This document shows positions 1-5,232 of a DNA stretch of 7,310 bases, one piece after another. The DNA comes from Desulfuromonadales bacterium (GTDB taxonomy: Bacteria > Desulfobacterota > Desulfuromonadia > Desulfuromonadales > BM103), in assembly GCA_030614505.1 (NCBI GenBank), contig JAUWTX010000092.1:1-7310 (forward strand), read 5' to 3'. Numbering within the stretch: the stretch's first letter is position 1; each line of letters starts with the position of its first letter. The notes beneath the pieces were generated by a model. The model made no database searches. It was not told the DNA's origin and saw only the letters and a program-made list of their open reading frames with translations. A program made the position numbers and the translations under genes.

Positions 1-414
1 AAGGAGTTTTACGGCCTCCCCGGTTGCTCCGGAAAGACAGAGGAAGCGGCTGCACAGTGTTGTCGAAAACAGTTTTAGAAGCAGCTTTTGCGGCAGAAAT
101 CGACCTGCATCGAGCAAAAAGGGGCTTGGATAACGGGCGAAGGTTGCGACAAAGATTACGCCGATCAGATTGCTTGGTGGCTCAGCGAGAATCTGCAGGC
201 TGATCGGCCCGGAAAAAGATTCCGCCAGAAGCACGAAAGGTTTTCTTTTGGGAAGTTTCTTGCGGACGTAATCGACATGTTCCTGAAAAGACATGAGTCG
301 ATCGACAGGGTAGCGCACAACCTGCGTGTCGATCTCTTCAGGCAGGTGCGTCAAAAGCGGCTCAAAGATCAGGCCCGTGCCGTCGAGGCCGGGAAGGAGT
401 ATAAGTGTCGTCAT
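1..414 (-). CDS. Alpha/beta hydrolase, 3' part cut off by window edge
   Basis: Translating the minus strand from the ATG at 414 gives 138 codons without a stop to the left edge, so the C-terminal part lies outside. The protein opens with a beta strand and an oxyanion-type loop (LLPGLDGTG, residues 6-14). A nucleophile-elbow-like motif AESFSGP follows at 64-70, with Ser66 as the likely nucleophile. This is a variant of GxSxG in which both flanking glycines are replaced, by Ala64 and Ser68, with a glycine one place later. The strand before it (PFVLLAES) and the hydrophobic stretch after it (LIGVIFVATFA, 83-93) fit the alpha/beta hydrolase fold. The acid and histidine of the triad would be in the missing part. 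The start is chosen because an upstream ATG is followed at once by a stop, and AGGGA lies about 10 bases before this ATG. It follows def by 116 bases in the same direction and may be co-transcribed. The substrate cannot be told from the sequence. Open frames on the opposite strand here are shadows. Confidence 0.8.
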   Translation of the reverse strand, partial: MTTLILLPGLDGTGLIFEPLLTHLPEEIDTQVVRYPVDRLMSFQEHVDYVRKKLPKRKPFVLLAESFSGPISLQILAEPPSNLIGVIFVATFARYPSPFLLDAGRFLPQKLLLKLFSTTLCSRFLCLSGATGEAVKLL

Positions 415-497
415 GGCTGGCTACATCCCTGCGCTCTTGGCAATGAACAATAAGTTAGCTGCATTTCAGTTCTCTTGTCCTTGTGTTTGAGATTTCC

Positions 498-525
498 CCG
501 TACCTCGTACCTCGTACCTCGTTCC
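498..525 (-). repeat. Heptad repeat array A, directly after def
   Basis: Four consecutive 7-base units read on the minus strand as GGAACGA, GGTACGA, GGTACGA and GGTACGG, two of them identical. The array begins 5 bases after the def TAA stop (531-533), within the 116-base space before the hydrolase gene. The same degenerate unit (GGNNCGN) recurs at 1652-1721 and 5199-5226. The remainder of this intergenic space (415-497) shows no hairpin, terminator or promoter I can support. The array's function is unknown. Confidence 0.8.
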
Positions 526-530
526 GGGTT

Positions 531-1034
531 TTATCTCGTTTTCCTCCGGTAAAGGTCGGTTTTCAGACTGGAGACCCGGTCAAGAAAGAGCATACCGTCG
601 AGATGATCCAGTTCGTGCTGGATGGCAACCGCCTCGAATCCGTTTGCTTCGATAACACGTGGCTGTCCGGCGCGATCGGTGAACTCGATGACAATATGCT
701 CGGCCCGTGTCACATTGCCTGTGTAGTCGGGAACGCTCATACACCCTTCACGCATCATCTTGCTGCCCGATTTTTCGATGATCTCCGGGTTAACCATTTC
801 GAGCAGGCCATGATTGTTGTCCTTGCCCAGTTTGCTCTTGGAGACGTCGACCACCAGCGCGCGGCATAATTCGCCGATCTGAGGGGCAGCGACGCCCACT
901 GAGTGACCGGAATCGACCATGGTGTCGACCAGGTCTTGAATCACCGCGATAACGGTTTCGTCAACCTCTTCAACCCGCTCAACTACCTGTTTGAGAATCG
1001 GGTCTGGATAAATGCGAATGGAACGAACGGCCAT
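531..1034 (-). CDS. def: Peptide deformylase
   Basis: Cytoplasmic metalloenzyme that removes the N-formyl group from the initiator methionine of new proteins. The 167-residue length is normal for the family. All three signature motifs are present: GVAAPQIG at 47-54 (usual form GxGLAAPQ, here with Val where Leu is common), EGCMSVP at 96-102 with the metal-ligand Cys98, and QHELDHLDG at 139-147 with metal ligands His140 and His144 and catalytic Glu141. The C-terminus is short and basic (RRKTR). The ATG at 1034 lies 2 bases after the stop of the upstream GcvR-like gene, with a GGTGGA ribosome site inside the end of that gene, so the two are almost certainly co-translated. The stop is followed closely by heptad array A. 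No fmt (methionyl-tRNA formyltransferase) gene, a frequent def neighbour in bacteria, is visible; the next gene downstream is an alpha/beta hydrolase. Confidence 0.97.
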   Translation of the reverse strand: MAVRSIRIYPDPILKQVVERVEEVDETVIAVIQDLVDTMVDSGHSVGVAAPQIGELCRALVVDVSKSKLGKDNNHGLLEMVNPEIIEKSGSKMMREGCMSVPDYTGNVTRAEHIVIEFTDRAGQPRVIEANGFEAVAIQHELDHLDGMLFLDRVSSLKTDLYRRKTR

Positions 1035-1036
1035 GG

Positions 1037-1576
1037 TTAGAGTTCCACCGTCGGGATGGTACGTACGGTGATGTCGACCTGCAGTTCATCACGGACCGGA
1101 GCAAGCCAGCGGTTAATATCTTCTTCTTCGATGCCCTCGGACAACACCGCTTCAAGGACCATAACGTAAACGGGTCGCTCTTCTGTGCCAACCAATTTGG
1201 TGTTGAGATCGGTGATATTGACTTGCTTTTCGCTCAGCACCTGTGCGACATGGTAAACGATACACGGTTTGTCTGAACAGTAGACAGATATCATGCAGAT
1301 ATCGCCCTCAATCTGTGGCCGGATCTCGCCGCCAGGCTTGAGCACGCGCAGGGCAACCGTCAGGTCGGCATCTTCCAGAGGTTTGAAGGCTTCGCCGAAA
1401 CTTTCGCGGTTGGTAAACTCCGGATGCCCGAGAATCAGGATCATGGTGAATTGTCCGCCGAGGATCGAACAGCTCGAATCGGCGAGGTTACAGCCCTGCT
1501 TGAAAAGAATCTCAGTCACCTGGGATACGATTCCGGGACGGTCGCGACCGACAATGGTCAGGGCGAAATGGTTCAT
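1037..1576 (-). CDS. Double-ACT-domain protein, GcvR-like
   Basis: 179 residues made of two ACT domains in tandem. The first is about residues 3-75, with the ligand-loop motif GRDRPGIV at 10-17. The second is about 94-170, with the matching loop SDKPCIV, where Cys replaces the usual Gly. This layout and length match the glycine cleavage system transcriptional repressor GcvR group. Those proteins bind small ligands such as glycine and, in E. coli, act by binding the activator GcvA; they have no DNA-binding domain, and none is seen here. The ATG at 1576 has a strong ribosome site (GGAGGA at 1586-1581, 4 bases from the start). It overlaps nothing upstream and is followed 2 bases later by def. 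No gcv genes or gcvA are in the window, so calling it a glycine-cleavage regulator rests on family resemblance only. A generic amino-acid-sensing ACT protein is equally possible. Confidence 0.88.
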   Translation of the reverse strand: MNHFALTIVGRDRPGIVSQVTEILFKQGCNLADSSCSILGGQFTMILILGHPEFTNRESFGEAFKPLEDADLTVALRVLKPGGEIRPQIEGDICMISVYCSDKPCIVYHVAQVLSEKQVNITDLNTKLVGTEERPVYVMVLEAVLSEGIEEEDINRWLAPVRDELQVDITVRTIPTVEL

Positions 1577-1651
1577 GGTTTCCTCCGCTTTGACAGTTCA
1601 ATGATTTAGCTATATTTTGTAGCATGAAATGATGGTTTTTAACTAATAAAA
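1577..1651 (-). promoter_or_regulatory. AT-rich leader of the gcvR-like gene, probable promoter region
   Basis: This 75-base stretch between the GcvR-like start and repeat array B is clearly AT-rich against its surroundings. On the minus strand it carries TACAAAATATAGC-like sequence that could hold a -10 box, with TTAAAA upstream. Neither spacing nor match to sigma-70 consensus is good enough to name exact boxes. It ends with GGAGGA at 1586-1581, which fixes the start of the gene. A promoter is expected here because the neighbouring gene diverges. Confidence 0.35.
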
Positions 1652-1721
1652 GGAACGTGGCTCATGGCTCATGGTTTGTGGCAAGGAATAGCAACTAACC
1701 TCGTACCACGAGCCACGAACC
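1652..1721. repeat. Heptad repeat array B, two facing arms
   Basis: The left arm (1652-1686, plus strand) reads in 7-base steps GGAACGT, GGCTCAT, GGCTCAT, GGTTTGT, GGCAAGG. The right arm (1701-1721) reads on the minus strand GGTTCGT, GGCTCGT, GGTACGA. Units in both arms fit the GGNNCGN pattern of arrays A and C, with C-to-T or G-to-A drift. Because the arms face each other, the first 16 bases of the left arm pair with 1706-1721 at 12 of 16 positions; two of the four mismatches become G-U pairs in one RNA orientation. The array fills much of the 157-base space between two divergent genes and stops 12 bases before the ArfB-like start codon. Function unknown. Confidence 0.75.
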
Positions 1722-1733
1722 AATCCTGATATT

Positions 1734-2048
1734 ATGAACAAACAAGATATCCGTATTGATTTCTTCCGTGGCTCCGGTCCCGGTGGCCAGCATCGCAACA
1801 CCAGCGAGACCGGGGTGCGCATCATCCATCTGCCCACTGGTGTTGTGGTGACTGCTACCGAGTCACGCTCCCGGCATCAGAACCTGCAGCGAGCCATGGC
1901 GCGGTTGGAGGAAAAGCTTGCCGCGCGATCGCGTAAGAAGCGCCCACGTATCGCTACTCGTCCTGGAAGGGGAGCCATTGCTCGGCGTCTTGATGGCAAG
2001 CGTAAGCAGGGAGAGAAGAAGCGTGGGCGGCAAAAGGTTGATGATTGA
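1734..2048 (+). CDS. Short GGQ-domain protein, ArfB (YaeJ)-like ribosome rescue factor
   Basis: 104 residues. The N-terminal two-thirds is the catalytic domain of class-I release factors, with RGSGPGGQHRNTSETG at 12-27. The Gly17-Gly18-Gln19 motif catalyses peptidyl-tRNA hydrolysis in the ribosomal P site. The sequence continues as LPTGVVVTATESRSRHQN, as in RF1/RF2. There is no codon-recognition domain. Residues about 63-101 form a very basic tail (RKKRPR, TRPGRGAIARRL, KRKQGEKKRGR) resembling the ArfB tail that enters the empty mRNA channel of stalled ribosomes. At 104 residues it is shorter than E. coli ArfB (140), with a shorter N-terminus and no insertion after the GGQ region. The ATG at 1734 is the only plausible start, since an in-frame TAA lies at 1695, but no clear ribosome site precedes it. 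It converges with the phosphoesterase gene 21 bases away. The role is inferred from motif plus tail. Confidence 0.88.
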   Translation: MNKQDIRIDFFRGSGPGGQHRNTSETGVRIIHLPTGVVVTATESRSRHQNLQRAMARLEEKLAARSRKKRPRIATRPGRGAIARRLDGKRKQGEKKRGRQKVDD

Positions 2049-2069
2049 CGCGTTGTTTTCTGTCTGTTG

Positions 2070-2951
2070 TTAGTTCTTCCGTAGTTTCTCCGTAATAATC
2101 TTGATAGCCAGACCGGCAGCCATAGGCCGCAGGACGCAGCCTCCGGCACCACGATGACCGCCGCCACCGTAATTGCGACATAGCTCGCCGACATCAACCG
2201 CGCAGGAGCGATCAAAGATACTATGGCCGATATTCAGGGCCACAAGTTTTCTGCCTGGCCCCCACTGGATACGCAAAGATACGTTACTGTCGGGGAAGGT
2301 CGAATAGACCAGGAACCGGTTGCCCACGGGGACGTTTTCGATATCCCGGAAGTCAGTGACGACAACTTTGTCATGTACTTCTGAATGCATCAATAGGAAC
2401 TCATGGAACTTCTGGTCATCACGTCTGAAAATCGCTGTTTGTTCCCTGATGTCCGGGTCGTTGAGAATCTCCGATAAACTCCTGGTCCGAATTCGTTCAA
2501 CAAGACTGGTAAATTGTGCTCTGAAATCGCCACCAAGCCCTGTCCTGGGGTCGATCAGAAAACCCAGCAGGATGACATCCTGTGGGCTCTGGACATCCTC
2601 ATGGGTTATGTCGGCAGAATCAAAACGGTCGGTTTCTTTGACCAGATGTTCGAAGCGCTTGAGCCTGTCGGACGCATAATAATTGTAAATCACTCGCGCT
2701 ACGCTTGGAGCAACGGCATATGCACCCTTGTATGGCCCGTCAGGCATAATCGTATGGGCGTGATGATCAAACCACATACCTGCCCGGGGGTCGTAAGGCA
2801 GGTTGGCCAGGATGTCGTCGGCTGTAATTTCGATCTTGCTGTCGGTAATATCCTGTGGATGTACCAGGAGGATTTCATTCACCTGTTCCATCTCGGTGAT
2901 GAGTACTGATGCGGTCAGTCCGTCCAGGTCGCCGCGTGTAACCAGTCGCAT
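2070..2951 (-). CDS. DHH/DHHA1-family phosphoesterase
   Basis: 293 residues with the two-domain layout of DHH phosphoesterases, a family that includes exopolyphosphatases, RecJ-like nucleases and NrnA-type nanoRNA/pAp phosphatases. The N-terminal metal site shows RGDLDG at 6-11 (Asp8, Asp10; the usual leading His is replaced by Arg), WFDHH at 60-64 (the defining DHH triad) and TDRFDSAD at 107-114. The C-terminal DHHA1 substrate-binding motif is GGGGHRGAGG at 262-271. No membrane segment or signal is seen, so the protein is cytoplasmic. The start is supported by AAAGGA about 8 bases upstream. It lies 24 bases after the ctaB-like stop in the same direction, so it probably rides on the cox operon transcript, though no functional link is evident. 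Polyphosphate, short oligonucleotides, pAp or cyclic dinucleotides are all possible substrates. Confidence 0.88.
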   Translation of the reverse strand: MRLVTRGDLDGLTASVLITEMEQVNEILLVHPQDITDSKIEITADDILANLPYDPRAGMWFDHHAHTIMPDGPYKGAYAVAPSVARVIYNYYASDRLKRFEHLVKETDRFDSADITHEDVQSPQDVILLGFLIDPRTGLGGDFRAQFTSLVERIRTRSLSEILNDPDIREQTAIFRRDDQKFHEFLLMHSEVHDKVVVTDFRDIENVPVGNRFLVYSTFPDSNVSLRIQWGPGRKLVALNIGHSIFDRSCAVDVGELCRNYGGGGHRGAGGCVLRPMAAGLAIKIITEKLRKN

Positions 2952-2975
2952 ATATCAGTCCTTTCGTTCAGCGGA

Positions 2976-3875
2976 TCAAAAAGTAAACCGAACTAACAGA
3001 CCGTTGAGAAGAATGGTGCCGAGCACCAAACCGAGATAGAGATGTAGTCCTATGCGGAGCTTCCCGGCTGTTTTGTCAACGAAAAGCGTTTTGCGTTGGA
3101 TGTGCGTTGTCCAGATGGCGAATGAGATGGCCAGTCCCGCGACCAACCCCTGCAGCAGTGGCAGCTGTACCAGTTGCATCGGTGGTAACAGCAGGGTGGT
3201 GGTGACCATGCCGAGAATCCAGAAATGACTGATGCTTAGCAATTGGTGATCTGAGAGCTTGTCCGGCAGGACTTTGAAGCCGATTTGTCTCAATTCCTTG
3301 CGATCGGGCAGGGCCAGCAGCCAGTAGTGAGGAACCTGCCAGAGAACCATCAATAGCGCCAGGGTGAGAGGCCGGGGGTCAAGCGGATCACCACCGGCAG
3401 CCAGCCAGCCGATTATTGGCGGTAGCGCGCCGCAGGGGGTGCCGGCAATCACTGCCAGTGAGGAAATACGCTTCAGGGGTGTGTAAACCAGCAGATACCA
3501 GCTGGTTGAAACCAAACCCAACAGGGCTGTGGCGGTGCCGGTGGCAGCAAACAGGGTTGCCAGGCCACCACTGCCGAGCAGAACGCCGATTACCATGCCG
3601 GTTGTTGGTGTGAGAGCGCCACAAGCCAGCGGCCGACGGCAGGTGCGGCGCATCAGGGCATCAGTAAAGCGCTCCTGAACCTGGTTGAAGACTGAGCAAG
3701 CCGCACTCAAGAGGAAGATCCCCCAGGTCAGCGCCCAGAGGGTGATTCCGGAGATATGGAGGCCCGTCGCCAGGGCTCCTGTAAGCGCAGAGAGCGCGAC
3801 CATCACTGACAAAGGAAGCCTGATCAGGCGACTTAAGGCAGTAAGATTTGTCATGGTTTCGGAACAGCTGTTCAT
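2976..3875 (-). CDS. ctaB: UbiA-family prenyltransferase, divergent protoheme IX farnesyltransferase (heme o synthase)
   Basis: Integral membrane enzyme, 299 residues, with repeated hydrophobic segments fitting the eight to nine helices of UbiA proteins. The family reaction adds a farnesyl group to protoheme to make heme o, the precursor of heme a in the oxidase encoded upstream. The first prenyl-diphosphate motif is recognisable but altered: N64-QVQ-E68-RFT-D72-xx-M75-x-RT-xx-RP (82), where CtaB/CyoE proteins normally have NxxxDRDID. The second region is better kept (YTPLKR at 131-136, GALPPIIGW at 149-157), followed by VPHYWLLAL at 181-189, equivalent to PHFWALAL. The GTG-initiated coxB ends one base before this ATG, which argues for translational coupling. 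A second ATG at codon 8 (3854) is possible, since neither has a strong ribosome site. Position in the cox operon supports heme o synthase; the altered motif leaves another UbiA activity open. Confidence 0.83.
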   Translation of the reverse strand: MNSCSETMTNLTALSRLIRLPLSVMVALSALTGALATGLHISGITLWALTWGIFLLSAACSVFNQVQERFTDALMRRTCRRPLACGALTPTTGMVIGVLLGSGGLATLFAATGTATALLGLVSTSWYLLVYTPLKRISSLAVIAGTPCGALPPIIGWLAAGGDPLDPRPLTLALLMVLWQVPHYWLLALPDRKELRQIGFKVLPDKLSDHQLLSISHFWILGMVTTTLLLPPMQLVQLPLLQGLVAGLAISFAIWTTHIQRKTLFVDKTAGKLRIGLHLYLGLVLGTILLNGLLVRFTF

Positions 3876-3876
3876 C

Positions 3877-4788
3877 TCACTTTTTCAACCCCATCAGGTA
3901 ATCGAGAATTCCACTCAAGTCCTCATCAGGAATGCGTCCGGCATAGGGCGGCATAGCTGGTGGATAGCCCTCAACAATCTCGTCATCCGGTTCCAGAATC
4001 GCTTTTTCCAGATAAGTTCTATCAGTGGTCAGTGCAACTGTTCTACCGTTGCTGACAACACTCACCTGTCGGCCACTGATTCCCTGAAAACTCGGGCCAA
4101 CCATTGCTGAACCGTCGAGAGAATGACAACCAAGACAGCCATGTTTTTGTAGTAACTCCTGGCCAGCATCTACGACAGCTGGTTTCTCCGCCAGCCAGCC
4201 AGCAAATTCAGCAGGCGAGATCGCCTCAACAGTGGTAATCATGGAGGAGTGAGCGACGCCACAATATTCAGCGCAGAAAAGATCGTAGCTGCCCGGTTCC
4301 TCAGCGACGAACCAGGCGTAGGTCTCCATGCCTGGTACACAATCGCGTTTGACGCGGAAGGCTGGCACATAAAAGCTGTGTAGCACGTCTTCAGAAGAGA
4401 GCCGGATATTGACCGGCTGACCAACGGGGACATAGAGTTTGTCAGAAGTCTTGCCATTCTCGTAAGTAAAGAGCCACGACCACATGCGTGACGAGCCCTG
4501 GATCGGGATGGCATTGTCGGGGATCCGGCGCAGTGAGAGGTAGCCTTCCCAGCCGTACCAGAACATGATCCCAACCAGAATCGTCGGAATAATTATCCAG
4601 GTGGTTTCAAGCCAGATGTTGTGATCTTTCTGGCTGACCGGTTGCGGTTGCCGCTTGCGGTTGTAGCGCCAGATTATATAAATCATCGCCACCGTGATGC
4701 CCAGCAGCGAGACGCCGCTGATGCCGAAGATGACATAGAAGGCCTTATCGACAGCCTCAGTGGTGGTGATTAAAGGTTGCGGGTTCAC
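3877..4788 (-). CDS. coxB: Cytochrome c oxidase subunit II with fused cytochrome c domain (caa3 type)
   Basis: 303 residues: two membrane helices (about 17-40 and 62-82), a periplasmic cupredoxin domain carrying the CuA centre, then a C-terminal cytochrome c. CuA ligands are all present: His137 (DVLHSF), then Cys172, Glu174, Cys176, His180 and Met183 in CAEYCGVAHSSM. The aromatic patch MWSWLF (102-107) corresponds to the electron-entry tryptophan region. The fused domain has the heme attachment site CLGCH (218-222) and a probable axial Met279 in PAMPPYAG, so the subunit accepts electrons through its own heme c and passes them to CuA. No cleavable signal or lipobox is apparent. The start is GTG at 4788, chosen because AGGAG at 4798-4794 overlaps the coxD stop at ideal spacing; an ATG two bases earlier is out of frame and is followed at once by a stop. 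It lies after coxA, C and D, whereas the common order has coxB first. Confidence 0.96.
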   Translation of the reverse strand: MNPQPLITTTEAVDKAFYVIFGISGVSLLGITVAMIYIIWRYNRKRQPQPVSQKDHNIWLETTWIIIPTILVGIMFWYGWEGYLSLRRIPDNAIPIQGSSRMWSWLFTYENGKTSDKLYVPVGQPVNIRLSSEDVLHSFYVPAFRVKRDCVPGMETYAWFVAEEPGSYDLFCAEYCGVAHSSMITTVEAISPAEFAGWLAEKPAVVDAGQELLQKHGCLGCHSLDGSAMVGPSFQGISGRQVSVVSNGRTVALTTDRTYLEKAILEPDDEIVEGYPPAMPPYAGRIPDEDLSGILDYLMGLKK

Positions 4789-4793
4789 ATCAA

Positions 4794-4798
4794 CTCCT
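4794..4798 (-). promoter_or_regulatory. coxB ribosome binding site overlapping the coxD stop
   Basis: AGGAG on the minus strand shares bases with the TAG stop of coxD and sits 5 bases before the GTG of coxB. It decides the GTG start and suggests that ribosomes finishing coxD feed coxB translation. Confidence 0.75.
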
Positions 4799-5081
4799 AG
4801 CGGTAAAGGACATCACAAAGGGTCAAGCCGATAAATGTCGCCAAGATCGCCAGTGTCGCGAACAGCGCGAGTTTGAAAAGGATGCTTTCGTACTTCATAT
4901 GCATGAAGATAGCCACCACCAGGCCTGATTTAAGGGTAGCGATGCCGAGGGCCACCCAGATGTTCAGAGCGCCAAGGTCATATTGAGCCACGGCTATGGT
5001 TGTGCCGGTAAGGAACAACAGGGCAATCCAGACAATTGCGAAGGTTTTGTATGGGACTATATGTGCGTGTTCTTCAGACAT
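4797..5081 (-). CDS. coxD: Cytochrome c oxidase subunit IV (prokaryotic COX4 family)
   Basis: 94 residues with three hydrophobic helices, about 13-33, 38-61 and 68-90, and a short His-containing N-terminus (SEEHAH). The central segment LNIWVALGIATLKSGLVVA (39-57), followed by FMHMKYE, is typical of prokaryotic oxidase subunit IV (COX4_pro/CyoD/CaaD-like). These small membrane subunits carry no redox centre and help assemble or stabilise the subunit I/III core. The start at 5081 has AGGGG 5 bases upstream (5091-5087). It is separated from coxC by an unusually long 151-base gap, and its stop is shared with the coxB ribosome site. Confidence 0.9.
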   Translation of the reverse strand: MSEEHAHIVPYKTFAIVWIALLFLTGTTIAVAQYDLGALNIWVALGIATLKSGLVVAIFMHMKYESILFKLALFATLAILATFIGLTLCDVLYR

Positions 5082-5232
5082 AATTACCCCTGTTTCTGAA
5101 CTACATTAATAACGGATGCAATTTTTGTGAAATGTGTAGACGCGACCCTTATCCCCGGTGATTTGTGTGTCTTTTCCAGCGTCCATGTTTTGACTTACGC
5201 GTTCCACGTACCGCGTTCCTCGTCCCGATCTT
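5082..5232 (-). other. 151-base gap inside the cox operon
   Basis: Every other junction among the cox genes here is a 4-base overlap or a gap of at most 8 bases, so this space stands out. It begins (minus strand) with heptad array C and ends with the coxD ribosome site. The middle (about 5100-5190) is AT-rich and carries no convincing promoter, terminator or RNA. It contains a 26-residue ATG frame (5186-5106) without a ribosome site, which I do not accept as a gene. Confidence 0.7.
5199..5226 (-). repeat. Heptad repeat array C, directly after coxC
   Basis: Four 7-base units on the minus strand read GGGACGA, GGAACGC, GGTACGT, GGAACGC, beginning 6 bases after the coxC TAA stop (5233-5235). Pattern, unit number, orientation and distance to the stop match array A after def. 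A small 5-bp stem (ACGCG at 5197-5201 with CGCGT at 5212-5216) is possible. No T-run follows, so a factor-independent terminator is not supported. Confidence 0.8.

Noticed and set aside
88..453. Long plus-strand open frame at the left end
   Set aside because: It runs antisense to the alpha/beta hydrolase, whose minus-strand frame shows real family motifs; the plus-strand product resembles nothing.
498..525. CRISPR-like or VNTR interpretation of the heptad arrays
   Set aside because: The units are 7 bases with no spacers, so this is not CRISPR. The variability between units argues against a simple recently expanded minisatellite.
2049..2069. Possible bidirectional terminator between the converging arfB-like and DHH genes
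   Set aside because: Only 21 bases separate the stops and they contain no inverted repeat with a T-run; termination must occur elsewhere or by a factor-dependent route.
3862..3873. Perfect 12-base palindrome GAACAGCTGTTC at the start of the ctaB-like gene
   Set aside because: It resembles a GAAC-N4-GTTC operator (the Gram-positive SOS box), but it lies inside coding sequence within an operon, is a single copy and has no promoter nearby. One such palindrome can occur by chance.
5106..5186. 26-residue minus-strand ATG frame in the coxC-coxD gap
   Set aside because: It has no ribosome site and no recognisable protein features, and it is flanked by repeat sequence; most likely a chance frame.
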